Below the pieces are notes generated by a model that was not told the origin of the DNA, searched no databases, and saw nothing but the letters and a program-made list of their open reading frames with translations. A DNA stretch of 64,000 nucleotides, taken from assembly GCF_019703515.2 (NCBI RefSeq), contig NC_059349.1:21424744-21488743 (forward strand). Reading direction: 5' to 3'. This stretch comes from Myxocyprinus asiaticus (lineage: Eukaryota; Chordata; Actinopteri; Cypriniformes; Catostomidae). Of the stretch, positions 1 to 11,993 are shown piece after piece. Position numbers and translations under genes: made by a program. How positions within the stretch are numbered: position 1 is the first letter of the stretch; each line of letters begins with the position of its first letter.

Positions 1-161
1 AAAATATCATCTAATTATCTACCTTTATTATGCATATTATTATCTAGTTTCAGTAAACATCATAACTAATCTAGCAGCAAGGTCCCCTCTTTCAGGATTT
101 CATCTGTGCATTATGTGTATTTTGTCAGCTTTAATCTGGAGAGCATTGACAATTGAACTTT

Positions 162-300
162 TAAAGGAATAGTTGACCCCAAAATGAAAATTCTGTCATC
201 ACTTATTCACCTTCATGTTTTTGCAAACTCATATGGCTTTCTTTCAAAAGGAGATGTTAGGCAAACTGTTAGTCTTAGTTAGTATTAATTTTCATTCTAT
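162..300. repeat. Fragment of TTAA-type palindromic MITE
   Basis: The stretch begins with TTAAAGGAATAGTTGACCCC and continues with a match to the left arm of the MITE seen complete at 8135-8741. The right arm is not recognisable here. Non-coding. Confidence 0.6.
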
Positions 301-581
301 GGAAAAAGATTAATGAAAGTGAATACTGACAGGGACTAACATTTAGCTTAACATATCATTTTGTTCCTTTGGGGTTGGAACAACCATATGGACAAGTAAC
401 CATGACATAATTCAGTAAGTCAGCATATGATTGTATGTCTTGCTGGAAACCAAGTCACTGAAGAAAAGGGCCATAATACAGGTTGTATAATAAAAATTAA
501 TTTAATTTGAATTAAACTAGAGGTAAGAATTGAGGTAAAAATATTTGGATGTGATTTGGAAGTTTTGGGAAAAAAAAAAAA

Positions 582-1012
582 AATTCTCCTCTTTTCTCCC
601 CAATTTGGAATGTCCAATTCCCAATGCACTCTAAGTCCTCTTGGTGCCGTAGTGACTCACCTCAATCCGGATGGTGGAGGATGAATCTCAGTTGCCTCCA
701 TGTCTGAGAACGGCAATCTGCGCATCTTATCACATGGCTTGTTGAGCGCGTTACCGTGAAGACATAGCGCATGTGGAGGCTTCACGCTATTCTCCGTGGC
801 ATCCACACACAACTCACCACGTGCCCCACCGAAAGTGAGAACAACATTATAGCGACCACGAGGTTACCTCATGTGACTCTACCCTCCCTAGCAACCGGGC
901 CAATTTGGTTGCTTAGGAGACCTGGCTGGAGTCACTCAGCATGCCCTGGATTCTAACTCGCTACTCCAGGGTTGGCAGTTAGTGTCAATACTCGCTGAGC
1001 TACCCAGGCCCT
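582..1012 (-). repeat. tRNA-derived SINE, copy 1
   Basis: Read on the minus strand the element starts near 1012 with a tRNA-like head (GGCCTGGGTAGCTCAGCGAG, like a Pol III box A) and a box-B-like region around 950. It runs through a conserved body and ends near 582 next to an A-rich run at 570-583. The body matches copy 2 (22789-23220) along its whole length. It resembles the HAmo-type SINEs of cyprinids from memory. The 61-aa reading frame inside it is not a gene. Confidence 0.8.
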
Positions 1013-2350
1013 CGATTGTTGAATTACTGAAAATTAATTCATATCCCGAGGTATTCAGGCCAAATTACCATGTTACCAACCCAGTGTGAATTAATTTGAA
1101 AAAAATAATAATAAAAAATCAGTGGTCCGACTGTCATCGTTGTCTAAAGTTTATTACTCATAGGGATGCAAACTTATGATGGTCGAAAAAGTTGAAACTG
1201 AATTGAATCGCTGAATCAAAGTTAAGTGAATCAAATCGAATTGAATTGTTCTGCATTTTCCAAAAATCGCTTTTGAATCAAATCGAAAAGCAATGAATCA
1301 TGAATTTAAATCGATTCACTATCAACCCAAAGATTTACACCCCTATTTTATGGAAACTCGATGTCCTAAAAAAGTTGGGTTGACTCAACTTAATTAGTTG
1401 TGTTATCTTTGCTTTGACTCAAGTTGCATTGATATAATTTTTTTTTTTTTAACTCGAAGTCTTTTTGAGACAACAAATAAAACAACTGTAAAACCGCTTG
1501 ATTTAAGGAATGTAGATTTGACACATTTTGTTCAAATAATATTAATATAATTAATTAAACTTGTTTTTTAAACACTCTTGCACTTTATTTGCATACTTTA
1601 TGCAAGAACACTGTACACTCTTTGCCTTTTAAGGCATTAGCAAATTGCAAAGCAAACTCAGTATGTGATAACTAGTGGAGGCACATAGACCTCAAAATTT
1701 GACACACACCTCAGTAATGGTGACAATCAACAAACATAATGAAATAAAAAGATGAGCTCTGAACATCAACACACAACTAACACTAACCATAAAAATATAT
1801 TCATACCGCAATGCATGCTGTGATCTGGCAAATCAGCAAAACATTAAATAGTCTGTTTAGACAAATTTGTTAAACTAGTTGGGACAACATTTAGGGTGAT
1901 ATTGTTTGTCTAAAATGTGTTTATTATCAAATTAATTTACATTTCTCAGTATTGAAGATTTTGGGACAAATGATGCAAAGTTAACTGACACAGATTTTAG
2001 TAGATTCAACATGTTTTTGAGTTGATTTGGCAAATACACTTGTTAATTCAACCTGTTGATGTGCATGCCCCCAGATGTATAATTTGTCAACATTATGAAC
2101 AATTTTGAACAGCACACTATATAGTAAATGTGAACTCATTTAAGCAAATCAAAGTCAGGCCTATGGGTGGGGTCAATGAGCATTAACAGGTTTAAGTATA
2201 CAAACTGATTCAATGAGAATGACCTAAAACAAGTTCAGATTAATTGATCGAACTAAACAATTCCAGTTGAATGAAAGACATCAGTAAAATCATCCACCTA
2301 ATCCAAACCATATGTTAGGATTAATGCTTATTGTACCTAATTTATCTGGG
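1013..2350. other. Non-coding stretch, AT-rich
   Basis: No gene, RNA or clear transposon end is visible. The sequence is AT-rich with homopolymer runs (T run near 1438-1450). Part of it is probably the 3' flank or 3' UTR of the zinc-finger gene that ends at 2351, but no polyadenylation site could be fixed. Confidence 0.4.
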
Positions 2351-5300
2351 TTAAAACAACATCAGGGATAACAGTGTGTGAATTTTTAAGTGCCTCTGTA
2401 GATCTTCTTTTTGTTTGAAACTCTTTCCACACTGAGTGCAGGTGGAAGGCTTCTCTTCAGTGTGAATTCTCTGGTGCCTCACAAGATTTCGTTTTATTAC
2501 AAAACTCTTTCCACACTGAGTGCATGTGAAAGGCTTCTCTCCAGTGTGAATCATCATGTGATTCTTTAGGTTTCCTTTATGTAAAAAACTCTTTCCACAC
2601 TGAAGACATGTGTGAGGCTTCTCTCCGAAGTGATGTCGTAGGTGAGTCTTAAGGTTTCTTTCTTGTGTAAATCTCTTTCCACACTGATTGCATGCGAAAG
2701 GCTTTTCTCCGCTGTGAATTAACATGTGACTCTTAAGGTATTCTTTATGTAAGAAACTCTTTCTACACTGAAGACATGTGAAAGGCTTCTCTCCAGTGTG
2801 AATTTGTAGGTGCCTCTCAAGATTTCGTTTTATTGCAAAACTCTTCCCACACTCAGTGCATGTGAAAGGCTTCTCTCCAGTGTGAAGCATCATGTGATTC
2901 TTTAGGTTTCCTTTATGTAAAAAACTCTTTTCACACTGAAGACACGTGAAAGGCTTCTCTCCAAAGTGAAGTCTTTGGTGACTCTTAAGGTTTCCTTCTT
3001 GTGTGAAACTCTTTCCACACTGAGTGCATGTGAAAGGCTTTTCTCCGGTGTGAATTCTCAGGTGCCTCACAAGATCTCGTTTATGTGCAAAACTCTTTCC
3101 ACATTGAGGGCATATGAAAAAAAATCTGTCTTTTGTTCTTCGAGTTTTTTTCTGTGTGACACTTTTTTCAGTCTGTGAGCAACTAGAAGATTTTTCACCA
3201 GTTATGAAATTATCAGATTTATCATACTGATGTTTCTCCTTCACGTCATTCAGTTCTTGACTTTCCACTTTCACTTCCAACACATCTAAAATGAACATAG
3301 AAAATTGTGACAAACATAAAACAAGAAATTCAAATGAACCACAATTTAATCCTAGTAATCAGCAAAGGCCAAGTATCTATTTTAATGTAATCTCAGATTA
3401 GTGTTGGGGGAGCTACTTTGAAACTTTAGTTTGACAAGCTACTCATAATTTAAAGTAGTTAAGCTACAGTCAAGCTACCCTTTTGATAAAGTAGTTAGTT
3501 ACTATCAAAAAGTAACTAGCTACATTGAAGCTACTTAATGAGCAATATCTTATACAATGTTACTATCAAACCAATATTAACAATTGCAAAATTTGCACTA
3601 ATAACATTAATAAATTAATAAATGTATTAATTAAATGCATTTAATGTATTTAATAAATAGTAACATTGATACACTTAATAATGGCCATAAAATATATAAA
3701 TAAAATACAACCACATAAAATAAAAACAAAGGATCAGATGCCATTAAAAAAATATTTTTTATACTGTACTATAATTCACAATTTTCTGTCCTCCTGCTGA
3801 GCCCAGGTGTAGTCTACCTCCCTAATGATCAAATTTTTATGACGAACTGTCCTTGGGCTGACGGTTTGTACTTGATGGATAATATGTGAATAGAGACGCA
3901 GGGCTTTCTCCCCTTCATGTATTCTTGTTCATTGTATTTTATGACTTTTTTTGCCATTGACACCCAAGTTCCAGCTTTACATCTCACATACAGAGTTTGT
4001 GCTACAAATATCTGACGGACTCGGAGTTGTAAAATTTCTATCACGGTCTATTTGTATCTGTCATACTAGTTTATATATCTCTGATATGTAGTATATTTGA
4101 TGTTGTGTCAATATTGTCAACATTTTCAGTTAAACATGACTGCATAGTAAGTGAGAGTCTGATAAAACAGGTGTTATATTTCATAATTTGCAGAGCTGGG
4201 AACCTACTTTTAAAAGTGTACTTAAGTTATTAATGTTTCTGACTGAGAGTGGCAGAGCAGGTCTGAACGATCTCTTTTTCATGCACACATAGAATGCGCG
4301 CAAGCAAGAGAGAGAGAAAAGTATACTGAAGATTGTCCGCTCTGATGATCTGAGCCAGAATAATCACATAAGAACACGAATACGTGTGAAAACTGATGCA
4401 CAGTATCAAATACACAGATTGTATGATAGTCCTAACTGTGGAGAAAACAACAATATATAGACAAAGCCAAATCCCAGCATTTAGAGGCAATTTTGAAATC
4501 CCAGCCGGACGTTTTTTTCAGGTCCAAAAAAAAAGAGGACATGTTTGGGGAAAAAAAAGAGGATGTATGGTCACCCTATAAAAGATAGTCACATAATAAT
4601 ACATGCCATAATAAATTATTTCTTTAACCAGACATTTTATTTAACATGAAAATAATAGTTAATTAAATGCTAAGAAATGGAGAAAATGTGTTATCATGTA
4701 GTTACGCATAATATGAACTATTTCTCTCGCTGCTCCCATACACAGATAATGAGAAATGAAATAAACATATTCAGAACAGAAAATAAATCCCTTAAAAGGC
4801 AATATTAACTTATTGAATAATTTTATTATAAAAAAATAAAAAAATAAAAATAAAGGTAAATATCCTGCTGTGTTGTCTATTAACAACAAAGTGTCTGAAA
4901 AATTCTTTGTTTCATAGAATAGAATGGTGTTCTTTTATAATTTTCAGTTTTACCAATCTTGTAAAAGTAAACAAACTATGGTTGGTCACTTCACATAACA
5001 ATCAGACAGTCTCTTCTTATCCATGTGAGCCGTAATAAGCTGCCTGACATAATAGTAGATGGTGGTAATGCACTATTTTCATTTGTGGTCTGCCGTTTTA
5101 AAAGAAGACGCTGCCTGATTCTGAGCAGGAGACAGAATATGCTGCATATTCGTCAGACGTTTTGCCGGTAGAAATTTGGCTTCTACGCCATAAAGAAGGT
5201 TAATAGTTATAATCTAACCAAAACATGATAGCGTTTGGTCGCGCTACACCGCTTCCTGCTGGAAAAAGTAATTTGCTACTGCAAAAACTACACTGTTTTA

Positions 5301-5648
5301 AAAGCAGCTGAGCTACTGTCAAGCTACTGAAATATGTAGTTAAGTTAGTAGCGTCGCTACTTGTAGTTAGCATCTCCCCAACACTGTATCTGATATAGTA
5401 AATATTAGTTCTGTCTTATTGTGATATTTTGTTTTTGTAACTGTATTTTTAAATTTTACTGCAACGATTATCCAACTACAGCTGCCAGATCTAGAGAACT
5501 GTTTAAAAAGTTGTCCTTTTAATGTTCCTCAACAGTCATTATGAATCAAGAATGGACACCAACCTCTTTGTTCCTCTGTATCTTCATGTTTTATTATCCG
5601 TGGCTCTGGATAACTCGAGTCTTCTTTCTCCTCTTTAATAGACATCAT
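2351..5648 (-). CDS. C2H2 zinc-finger protein, nine fingers, two coding exons
   Basis: Predicted nuclear DNA-binding protein of about 339 aa. Coding exon 1 is 5564-5648: the ATG at 5648 opens an acidic head rich in E and K (about 28 aa, with KHEDTEEQ), and the donor follows GAACAAAGAG. Exon 2 is 2351-3285 with acceptor TTTTAG; phase 1 joins cleanly to give [14 protein letters not shown]. After a short linker (about residues 29-80) come nine contiguous C2H2 fingers separated by TGEKPF-type linkers; two linkers read FGEKP and one TEEKP. Every finger keeps both cysteines and both histidines. The acidic head plus short linker is the layout of the large family of clustered cyprinid ZNF genes. No KRAB, BTB or SCAN domain is seen. 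An in-frame ATG at 3313 lies in intron sequence and is not the true start. The intron holds a hAT-like element (3399-5386). Target and orthologue cannot be assigned. Confidence 0.88.
3399..5386. mobile_element. hAT-like non-autonomous element in the ZNF intron
   Basis: The ends are inverted repeats: the left reads TAGTGTTGGGGGAGCTAC and the right, reversed, CAGTGTTGGGGAGATGCTAAC. Both subterminal regions are full of AGCTACTGTCAAGCTAC-type motifs. The 8-bp flanks, TCTCAGAT (3391-3398) and TATCTGAT (5387-5394), match at 6 of 8 positions, as expected for an aged hAT target duplication. No transposase reading frame is present in about 2 kb, only AT-rich sequence. Confidence 0.7.
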
Positions 5649-6847
5649 TTTTGCAATAGTATGTCAGTAGACTTCAGTTGTTAATCTTGAAGTTGTTGCT
5701 CTTTATATGCCACCCTATTCCTCTTTCTTCACATGTAGGATGATGGAAATATTTCCAGCATTTATAAGTCAATTGCAGTGGGAGGGGCTTCACTGAAGGT
5801 GTTATTTGTTATTGCTATGTGTGACTGGTGATGTCGTATGCTTATTTTTAAAATGTGCTACTTATTTGCTTTTTTGTTTATCATAAGCAACAAATAGCAA
5901 TTTTTTACATTTAACCTGTTATTTCACTGAATTGTGTTTAAATATTGGTTTTCATTTGGTTTAAATGTACAATATCAATAGGTTTTAAAATATATTAAAA
6001 TATATTTAGCTTTCCTCACAATGTGTTACTTTGCACAGCAAGAGAGCAAGCTAATATTTTGAATGGGATTCCAATAATCCCTCAAGACGTGATTTGTCTT
6101 GACATTTTTTGTTTTTGCTAGACTGCAAATACTGAACTAAACAAAATACACTAATAAATCTACATGCATAAGGAACATGTAGCACCCAAATAAGACATCA
6201 TTTGCAGGCAGAGTACTCTGGCATTTTTCTTCTGAAAATAACACTTTTAAAATACAAATGTTTGTACTCTACTGAATAAAATTGTGCTTGATGTCAAAAT
6301 GATCAAATTTATATTACTTACAGACGAATAATATCTCAGGCAAGGCGTAAAAGACAATATTTCATAGGCAGCTTTATGCTCTGCATACTACTTCCTGCTG
6401 AACTAAACAAAATGATGGCAGCACAACTGGTCAAGAAAATTATTTCAAAATAAGAGTCCTCAAGGAAACGCGCAGTACAGATATCAAAAGTGGTTATTGG
6501 TGATCAGTTATTTAATTTAAATGGCTTTCTTTTCACTTATGAGTTTTTGACTCATTATAATACCCCCGTAACATCAGGGGACTTTGCAAAGTTTTTGGTG
6601 CAATATGTCCTGAAGTTTGTATGCAACAGACAAGAACTTGTAACTGTGGTTCATTTGTTTTGGCAGTGCCCATTTGTAAGGCCTTGTATGTGATTTTAGT
6701 GTATATTGATGATCAGTTTGTCTTATTGTGGAAACATATTGTTTGGTCTCCTGTAGAATCATAAAAACAAACATAGTCATGTTTATAAGATAACCCTTAT
6801 TTATTTTTTTTACTGGCAAAATTTCACATTCACAAATGTTGTTCCCT

Positions 6848-6884
<37 letters not shown>

Positions 6885-7927
6885 GCCTTATATATATATT
6901 TTTTTTAAAGGAAATGGAGCATTATATTGAAAGAGATTAACAAATAAAAAAAATGGTTCACACATAAATGTAAGGAGTTTGGCAAAAATGAATGAATTCA
7001 CAAATAAAAAGAATAAGATGTACAAATATATGTAAGGAGTTTCAGAAAAATAAAGTGAATTCACAAATAAAAAATGAGATTTGCAAATTATTATTATTAT
7101 TTTTTTTTTTTACAAATATATGTTTTAACTCACAAACACAACTCTGTCCAGCATTCATTTGTGGATCGCTTGCCTTTGTGAATTCTGAAACATTTCTTAG
7201 TTGTAGGAGAGCTGTAGGCAATCCACAAATAGATGGACTCCACCCATCTTCTACTCAAGCCAATCAGATAACGGCAACATTATTCGGACCAATCGTAGCG
7301 TGTTCTATCTTCAACCAATTACGCTTCATTTTACTATCAGGGCGGGACCAGAGTCACAGCGCTCTCACGAGCATATGTTCTAGTCAGTTAGTGTTAGTGT
7401 GTTTCTCTTAGGTCTCTGGACTACTCTTTGCTTACCAGTACATTTTATTAAAATATGACAAGACAAGTTGCCTGTTAGTTAATGTATGATGTAGTGGCAA
7501 CACATTTTAGTAACCACCAGGTGTATGGTATCACAATTATTTTATTTCTGTCAGAGCAAGAGTCCATAATACTTATTTAAACAGTCTTTGAAAACAATCC
7601 TCCACATCAATAATGATCTTGGTTATTTTACATGTGACAAATGAAGCAGCAATACATTGAAATGTATACAGAAAATTACATAGCATGACCTCACACATAT
7701 GTAGGTATCACATTGTGATAAAAGTAGAATGGAATGGAAATGACCAAATTATACACTGTATGCTTGCATTACATTATTTTATGCTTTTTCATGTAATGCA
7801 AAAGGGGAAAACATCTAGCAGAACTGTACCTGATTTAACAACAAATTCCTTGGATTAGTGTTTCTTCTAATTACTTCTAAAGCTAGATAAATGCTTTAAT
7901 TATGGAAAGCCTTTTTGCTACTAAAGA
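5649..7927. other. Non-coding stretch upstream of the ZNF gene
   Basis: The first part should contain the 5' UTR and promoter of the zinc-finger gene; no TATA box can be assigned. The rest is AT-rich with a 34-base A run at 6850-6883 and a T run near 7100. No coding exon is recognised. The 139-aa frame at 6992-7411 is low complexity at its start and has no family resemblance. Confidence 0.4.
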
Positions 7928-7935
7928 ACATTAAT

Positions 7936-8855
7936 GGTAAGACTTTACAATAAGGTTCCATTTTTTAACATGAGTTAACGTGAACAAAAAATTAACAATA
8001 CTTTTACAGCATTCATTAATCTTTATGTTAATTTCAACATACAGGCCTAGTAACACATTTTTTAAATCAAAAGTTGTATGTTAACATTAGTTAATCCACT
8101 ATGAACTAACAATGAACAAATGTATTTTTATTAAAGGGATAGTTCACCCAAAAATGAAAATTCTCTCATCATTTAATCACCCTCATGTCATCCCAGACAT
8201 ATATGACTTTCTTCTGCTGAACACAAAAGAGTTTTAGAAGAATATCTCAGCTCTGTTGGTCCTCACAATGCAAGTGAATGGTAATCAAATTTCTCATAAA
8301 TGAGGCATAAACATAATCCATAAGACTCCAGTGGTTAAATCCATGTCTTCTGAAGTGATGTGACAGGTGTGGGTGAGAAACAGATCAATATTTATTTACT
8401 ATAAATTCTCCTCCCTGCCCAGTAGGTGGCGATAGGCACAAAGAATGCAAATCACATGAAAGTTGAGATTTATCGTAAAAAAGGACTTAAATATTTATCT
8501 GTTTCTTCTGAAGACATGGATTAAACCACTGAAGTTTTATGGATTACTTTTAGGCTGCCTTTATGTGAATTTTGGAGCTTCAAAGTTCTGGCCACCATTC
8601 ACTTGCATTGTATGGACCTACATAGCTGAAATATTCTTCTAAAAATCTTCATTTGTGTTTAGCAGAAGAAAAAGTCATACACATCTGGGATGGCATGAAG
8701 GTGAGTAAATGATGAATTTCATTTTTGGGTGAACTATCCCTTTAACTAACTAAGATTAATAAATGCTGTAAAAGAATATATTGTTCATTGTTAGTTCATG
8801 ATTCCTAATGCATTAACTAATATTTACAAATAGACCCTTATTGTAAAGTGTTACC
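7936..8855. mobile_element. hAT-type palindromic MITE (outer element of a nest)
   Basis: The ends are inverted: left GGTAAGACTTTACAATAAGG, right CCTTATTGTAAAGTGTTACC. A perfect 8-bp direct repeat ACATTAAT flanks it at 7928-7935 and 8856-8863, the target duplication length of hAT elements. The two arms are imperfectly complementary throughout (attaacattag/ctaatgcatt motifs). The centre is occupied by a second MITE at 8135-8741. Confidence 0.88.
8135..8741. mobile_element. TTAA-flanked palindromic MITE (inner element)
   Basis: It starts AGGGATAGTTCACCCAAAAA and ends with the complement, TTTTTGGGTGAACTATCCCT, flanked on both sides by TTAA (8131-8134, 8742-8745). The TTAA duplication suggests mobilisation by a piggyBac-type transposase, which is an inference. 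Related copies or halves lie at 162, 35722, 45535, 50020 and 63624. Confidence 0.85.
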
Positions 8856-9350
8856 ACATTAATGGCTGTACATACAAATATTAGAAGGGCTCCCAGTAAT
8901 TGATAAGCACTAAAGACAATAGTTAGGTGTCATTCAGCTTGTGGTTATTAAATTGGTTAGTTTGCACCATCTGTTTATATATGCTCCAATAGGTATGATG
9001 AATCTGTTTTGATTTTATAGTGTCACAGATGTTTTCTCCCTTTTATGTTCCTACTTGAAAACTTTAAGTTACAATACATAATACATACACTGATCTGCCA
9101 CAACATTAAAACCACTGACAGGTGAAGTGAATAACATTTATTGTCTCATTACAATGGCACCTGTCAAGGGGTGGAATATATTAGGCAGCAAGTGAACAGT
9201 CAGTTCTTGAATTTCATGTGTTGGAAGCAGGAAAAATGGGCAATTGTAAGGATCTGAGCGACTTTGACAAGGGCCAAATTGTGATGCTAGACAACTGGCT
9301 CAGAGCATCTCCAAAACGGTAGATCTTGTAGGGTGTTCCCGGCATGCAGT

Positions 9351-10065
9351 CAGGGTTGGGAGGGTTACTTTTGAAATGTATTCCACTACAGATTACATGC
9401 TGTAAAATGTAATTTGTAACATATTCCGTTAGATTACTCAAAGTCAGTAACGTATTCTAAATAATTTGGATTACTTCTTCAGCACTGGTAGATTTTTTCA
9501 CGTTTTGACTATAAAAACTCTGCCAGTACAGTAAGACAAATTACACGTTAAAAATACATTCTCTGAAAAACCGAAATATCTTATGCAGTGTTGTTTCTAA
9601 AACAAGATCAATGTAATTGATCTTGTTTTAAGGATTTTTAGATATTTTTACAGGAAAACAATAAAAAAATGTGCATGTAAAATGGCTTGAAATAGCATTT
9701 TAGCTTAGCGTAAAGCTGACAATTTACACAAGGTATATTTCTATTTCTTCTGCTCCAAACTTACTTCTCTGTCTGCTCGTATGAATGTAACACATCATAG
9801 AATGTGTTTCACTGCTGTTCAAATGCACTTTAGATCGCATCATTTATATGTATAAATGTTTTCCATCTGAAAGGACTAAATATTAAATGAAACAAATGAC
9901 AATAAAATGCAAAGTAATCTCTTCAGTAATCAAAATACTTTTTTAATGTAACTGTATTCTAATTACCAATTATTTAAATTGTAACTGTAGTGGAATACAG
10001 TTACTTATATTTTGTATTTTAGATACGTATTCCCATTACATGTATTTCGTTACTCCCCAATCCTG
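9351..10065. mobile_element. hAT-like non-autonomous element nested in the Tc1 copy
   Basis: The ends are CAGGGTTGGGAGGGTTAC and, reversed, CAGGATTGGGGAGTAACG. The 8-bp flanks are CATGCAGT (9343-9350) and TATGCAGT (10066-10073), one mismatch apart. Subterminal sequences are rich in TGTATTCCACTACAG-type motifs on both sides. It has no coding capacity. Confidence 0.82.
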
Positions 10066-10073
10066 TATGCAGT

Positions 10074-10941
10074 GGTTAGTACCTACCAAAAGTGGTCCAA
10101 GGAAGGACAACCGGTGAACCGGAGACAGGGTCATCATGGGTGCCCAAGGCTCATTGATGCGCGTGGGGAGCGAAGGCTAGTCCGTCTGGTCCAATCCCAC
10201 AGAAGAGCTACTGTAGCACAAATTACTGAAAAACTTAATGCTGGTCATGATAGAAAGGTTTCAGGACACACAGGGCATCACAGCTTGCTGTGTATGGGGC
10301 TCTGTAGACGCAGACCGGTCAGAGTGCCCATGCTGACCCCTGTCCACCGCCGAAAGCGCCTACAATAGGCATGTGAGCATCAGAACTGGACCATGGAGCA
10401 GTGGAAGAAGGTGACCTGATGAATCAAGTTTTCTTTTAGATCGTGTGAACGGCTGGGTGTGTCTGCATCATTTACCTGGGGAAGAGATGGCAGCAGGATG
10501 CACTATGGGAAGAAGGCAGGCCGGCGGAGGCAGTGTGATGCTCTTGGCAATGTTCTGCTGGGAAACCATGGGTCCTGGCATTCATGTGGATGTTACTTTG
10601 ACATGTACCACCTACCTAAAGATTGTTGCAGACCAGGTACACCCCTTCATGGCAATGGTATTCCCTGATGGTAGTGGCCTCTTTCAGCAGGATAATGCGC
10701 CCTGCCACACTGCAAAAATTGTTTGGGAATGGTTTTAGGAACATGACAAAGAGTGTTGACTTGGCCTCCAGATTACCCAGATCTCAATCCGATTGAGCAT
10801 CTATGGGATGTGCTGGACCAACAAGTCCGATCCATGGAGGCCCCACCTCACAACTTACAGGACTTAAAGGATCTGCTGCTAACATCTTGGTGCCAGATAC
10901 CACGGGACACCTTCAGAGATCTTGTGGAGTCCATGCCTTGA
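10074..10941 (+). pseudogene. Tc1-like transposase remnant
   Basis: Frames at 10082-10368, 10445-10738 and 10753-10941 together match a Tc1-type transposase. They give a helix-turn-helix end (YQKWSKEGQPVNRRQG, then QITEKLNAG), a central part (GGSVMLLAMFCWE), the second catalytic region FQQDNAPCHTA and the DDE end [18 protein letters not shown]. The pieces lie in different frames or are separated by stops, and the hAT insert at 9351-10065 removed the continuity of the N-terminus. Not functional. Confidence 0.85.
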
Positions 10942-11023
10942 CAGGTCAGAGCTGTTTTGGCAGCACGAGGGGAGCCTACACGATATTAGGCAGGTGGTTT
11001 TAATGTTGTGGCTGATCGGTGTA

Positions 11024-11993
11024 TATTGTTAGGTGGGAAATATTAACATTCTGCTAACTAAACTGGATAGTTAATATTGTTCGTCCACCAATTGTTTAAA
11101 TGGACCAAATATTATCCTTAATTTATAGACAACTAAAAACCCTTGCATGACTCACTCGATTATGTGAAAAAACACACAAACAAACACATGTAACACAGTA
11201 GTTAAAAATCATTTAATATTTTATACATATATTTATATATGTACACATTAACTTGTATACCTGTCATGGTAATTTTGATGTGGTCAAAAATCCATTGATG
11301 GACAACACTGCAGGTCAGACCTGCCATTTTCCAAGGTGCGCCTATAGAACCCGAAGGCAGATTATAGAAAAGCGTTCTCTACCACTTACATCAACTCGTT
11401 TTGTGCTGTAGACACCTGCTTTATCTACATAATTGCTTGTGCGGAGATCATCTGCCCTTACAATAGGTGTCAGGTTTAAATCCAAACCATGTTTTCCTTA
11501 CCTCCTTGAGGTGGTTAGTGGTGTATATTCCTTACAAAGTGTTTTCACCCTTACAGAATGAAACATTTCTGCTTGAGCAGGTGCTAAGGACAAACTTGGT
11601 TGTTTGGACAGCTAATCACAGCATCCCTTGACACCATTTTGTTCTGCCATTCTGTCACAGTTTCTCTTTGTGAATAACATGTTTTTTAAAAGAATAACAA
11701 ATGCTGATATGCACGAGGAACCTACTTTCTAGGCATAAAACATTACTTATTGAATCAAAGGCATATATGAGGAAGGACAATCGTGGACTTTTGCTTCAGT
11801 TCCAACAATTTTTGCCAGATGGGTGAGGAAGCCTAGCATCTGCAGATCCATAGCTCTTTCTCTAGAAATGTCGAAGACTCAGTGCAGTGAATACAAAATC
11901 TGAACACTTTCAGATTCTTAAAGACAATGTTTTAGAGCATTGGTGATGCGGAATGTGTGCATGACGCTGCCAAGATGTGGTGTCAAAAGCGCT
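11024..11993 (-). other. Probable 3' UTR and downstream flank of agfg1
   Basis: This stretch follows the agfg1 stop codon on the minus strand. No other gene or transposon end is recognised. A clear polyadenylation signal could not be assigned, so how much of it is 3' UTR is unknown. Confidence 0.45.

Larger units (their letters stand above)
9086..11023 (+). mobile_element. Tc1-like transposon (family A), dead
   Basis: It is bounded by TA and 30-bp inverted repeats: left TACACTGATCTGCCACAACA, right ending GTGGCTGATCGGTGTA. The interior carries a broken Tc1-type transposase on the plus strand. A hAT-type element at 9351-10065 is inserted in it; without that insert the element is about 1.2 kb. 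A second family A relative lies at 41809-42567. Confidence 0.9.

Noticed and set aside
3286..3313. ATG at 3313 as the start of the zinc-finger protein
   Set aside because: The stretch is intron; a good acceptor at 3286-3288 and a phase-matched upstream exon give a better start at 5648.
6992..7411. 139-aa reading frame
   Set aside because: Begins in A-rich low-complexity repeats and has no domain.
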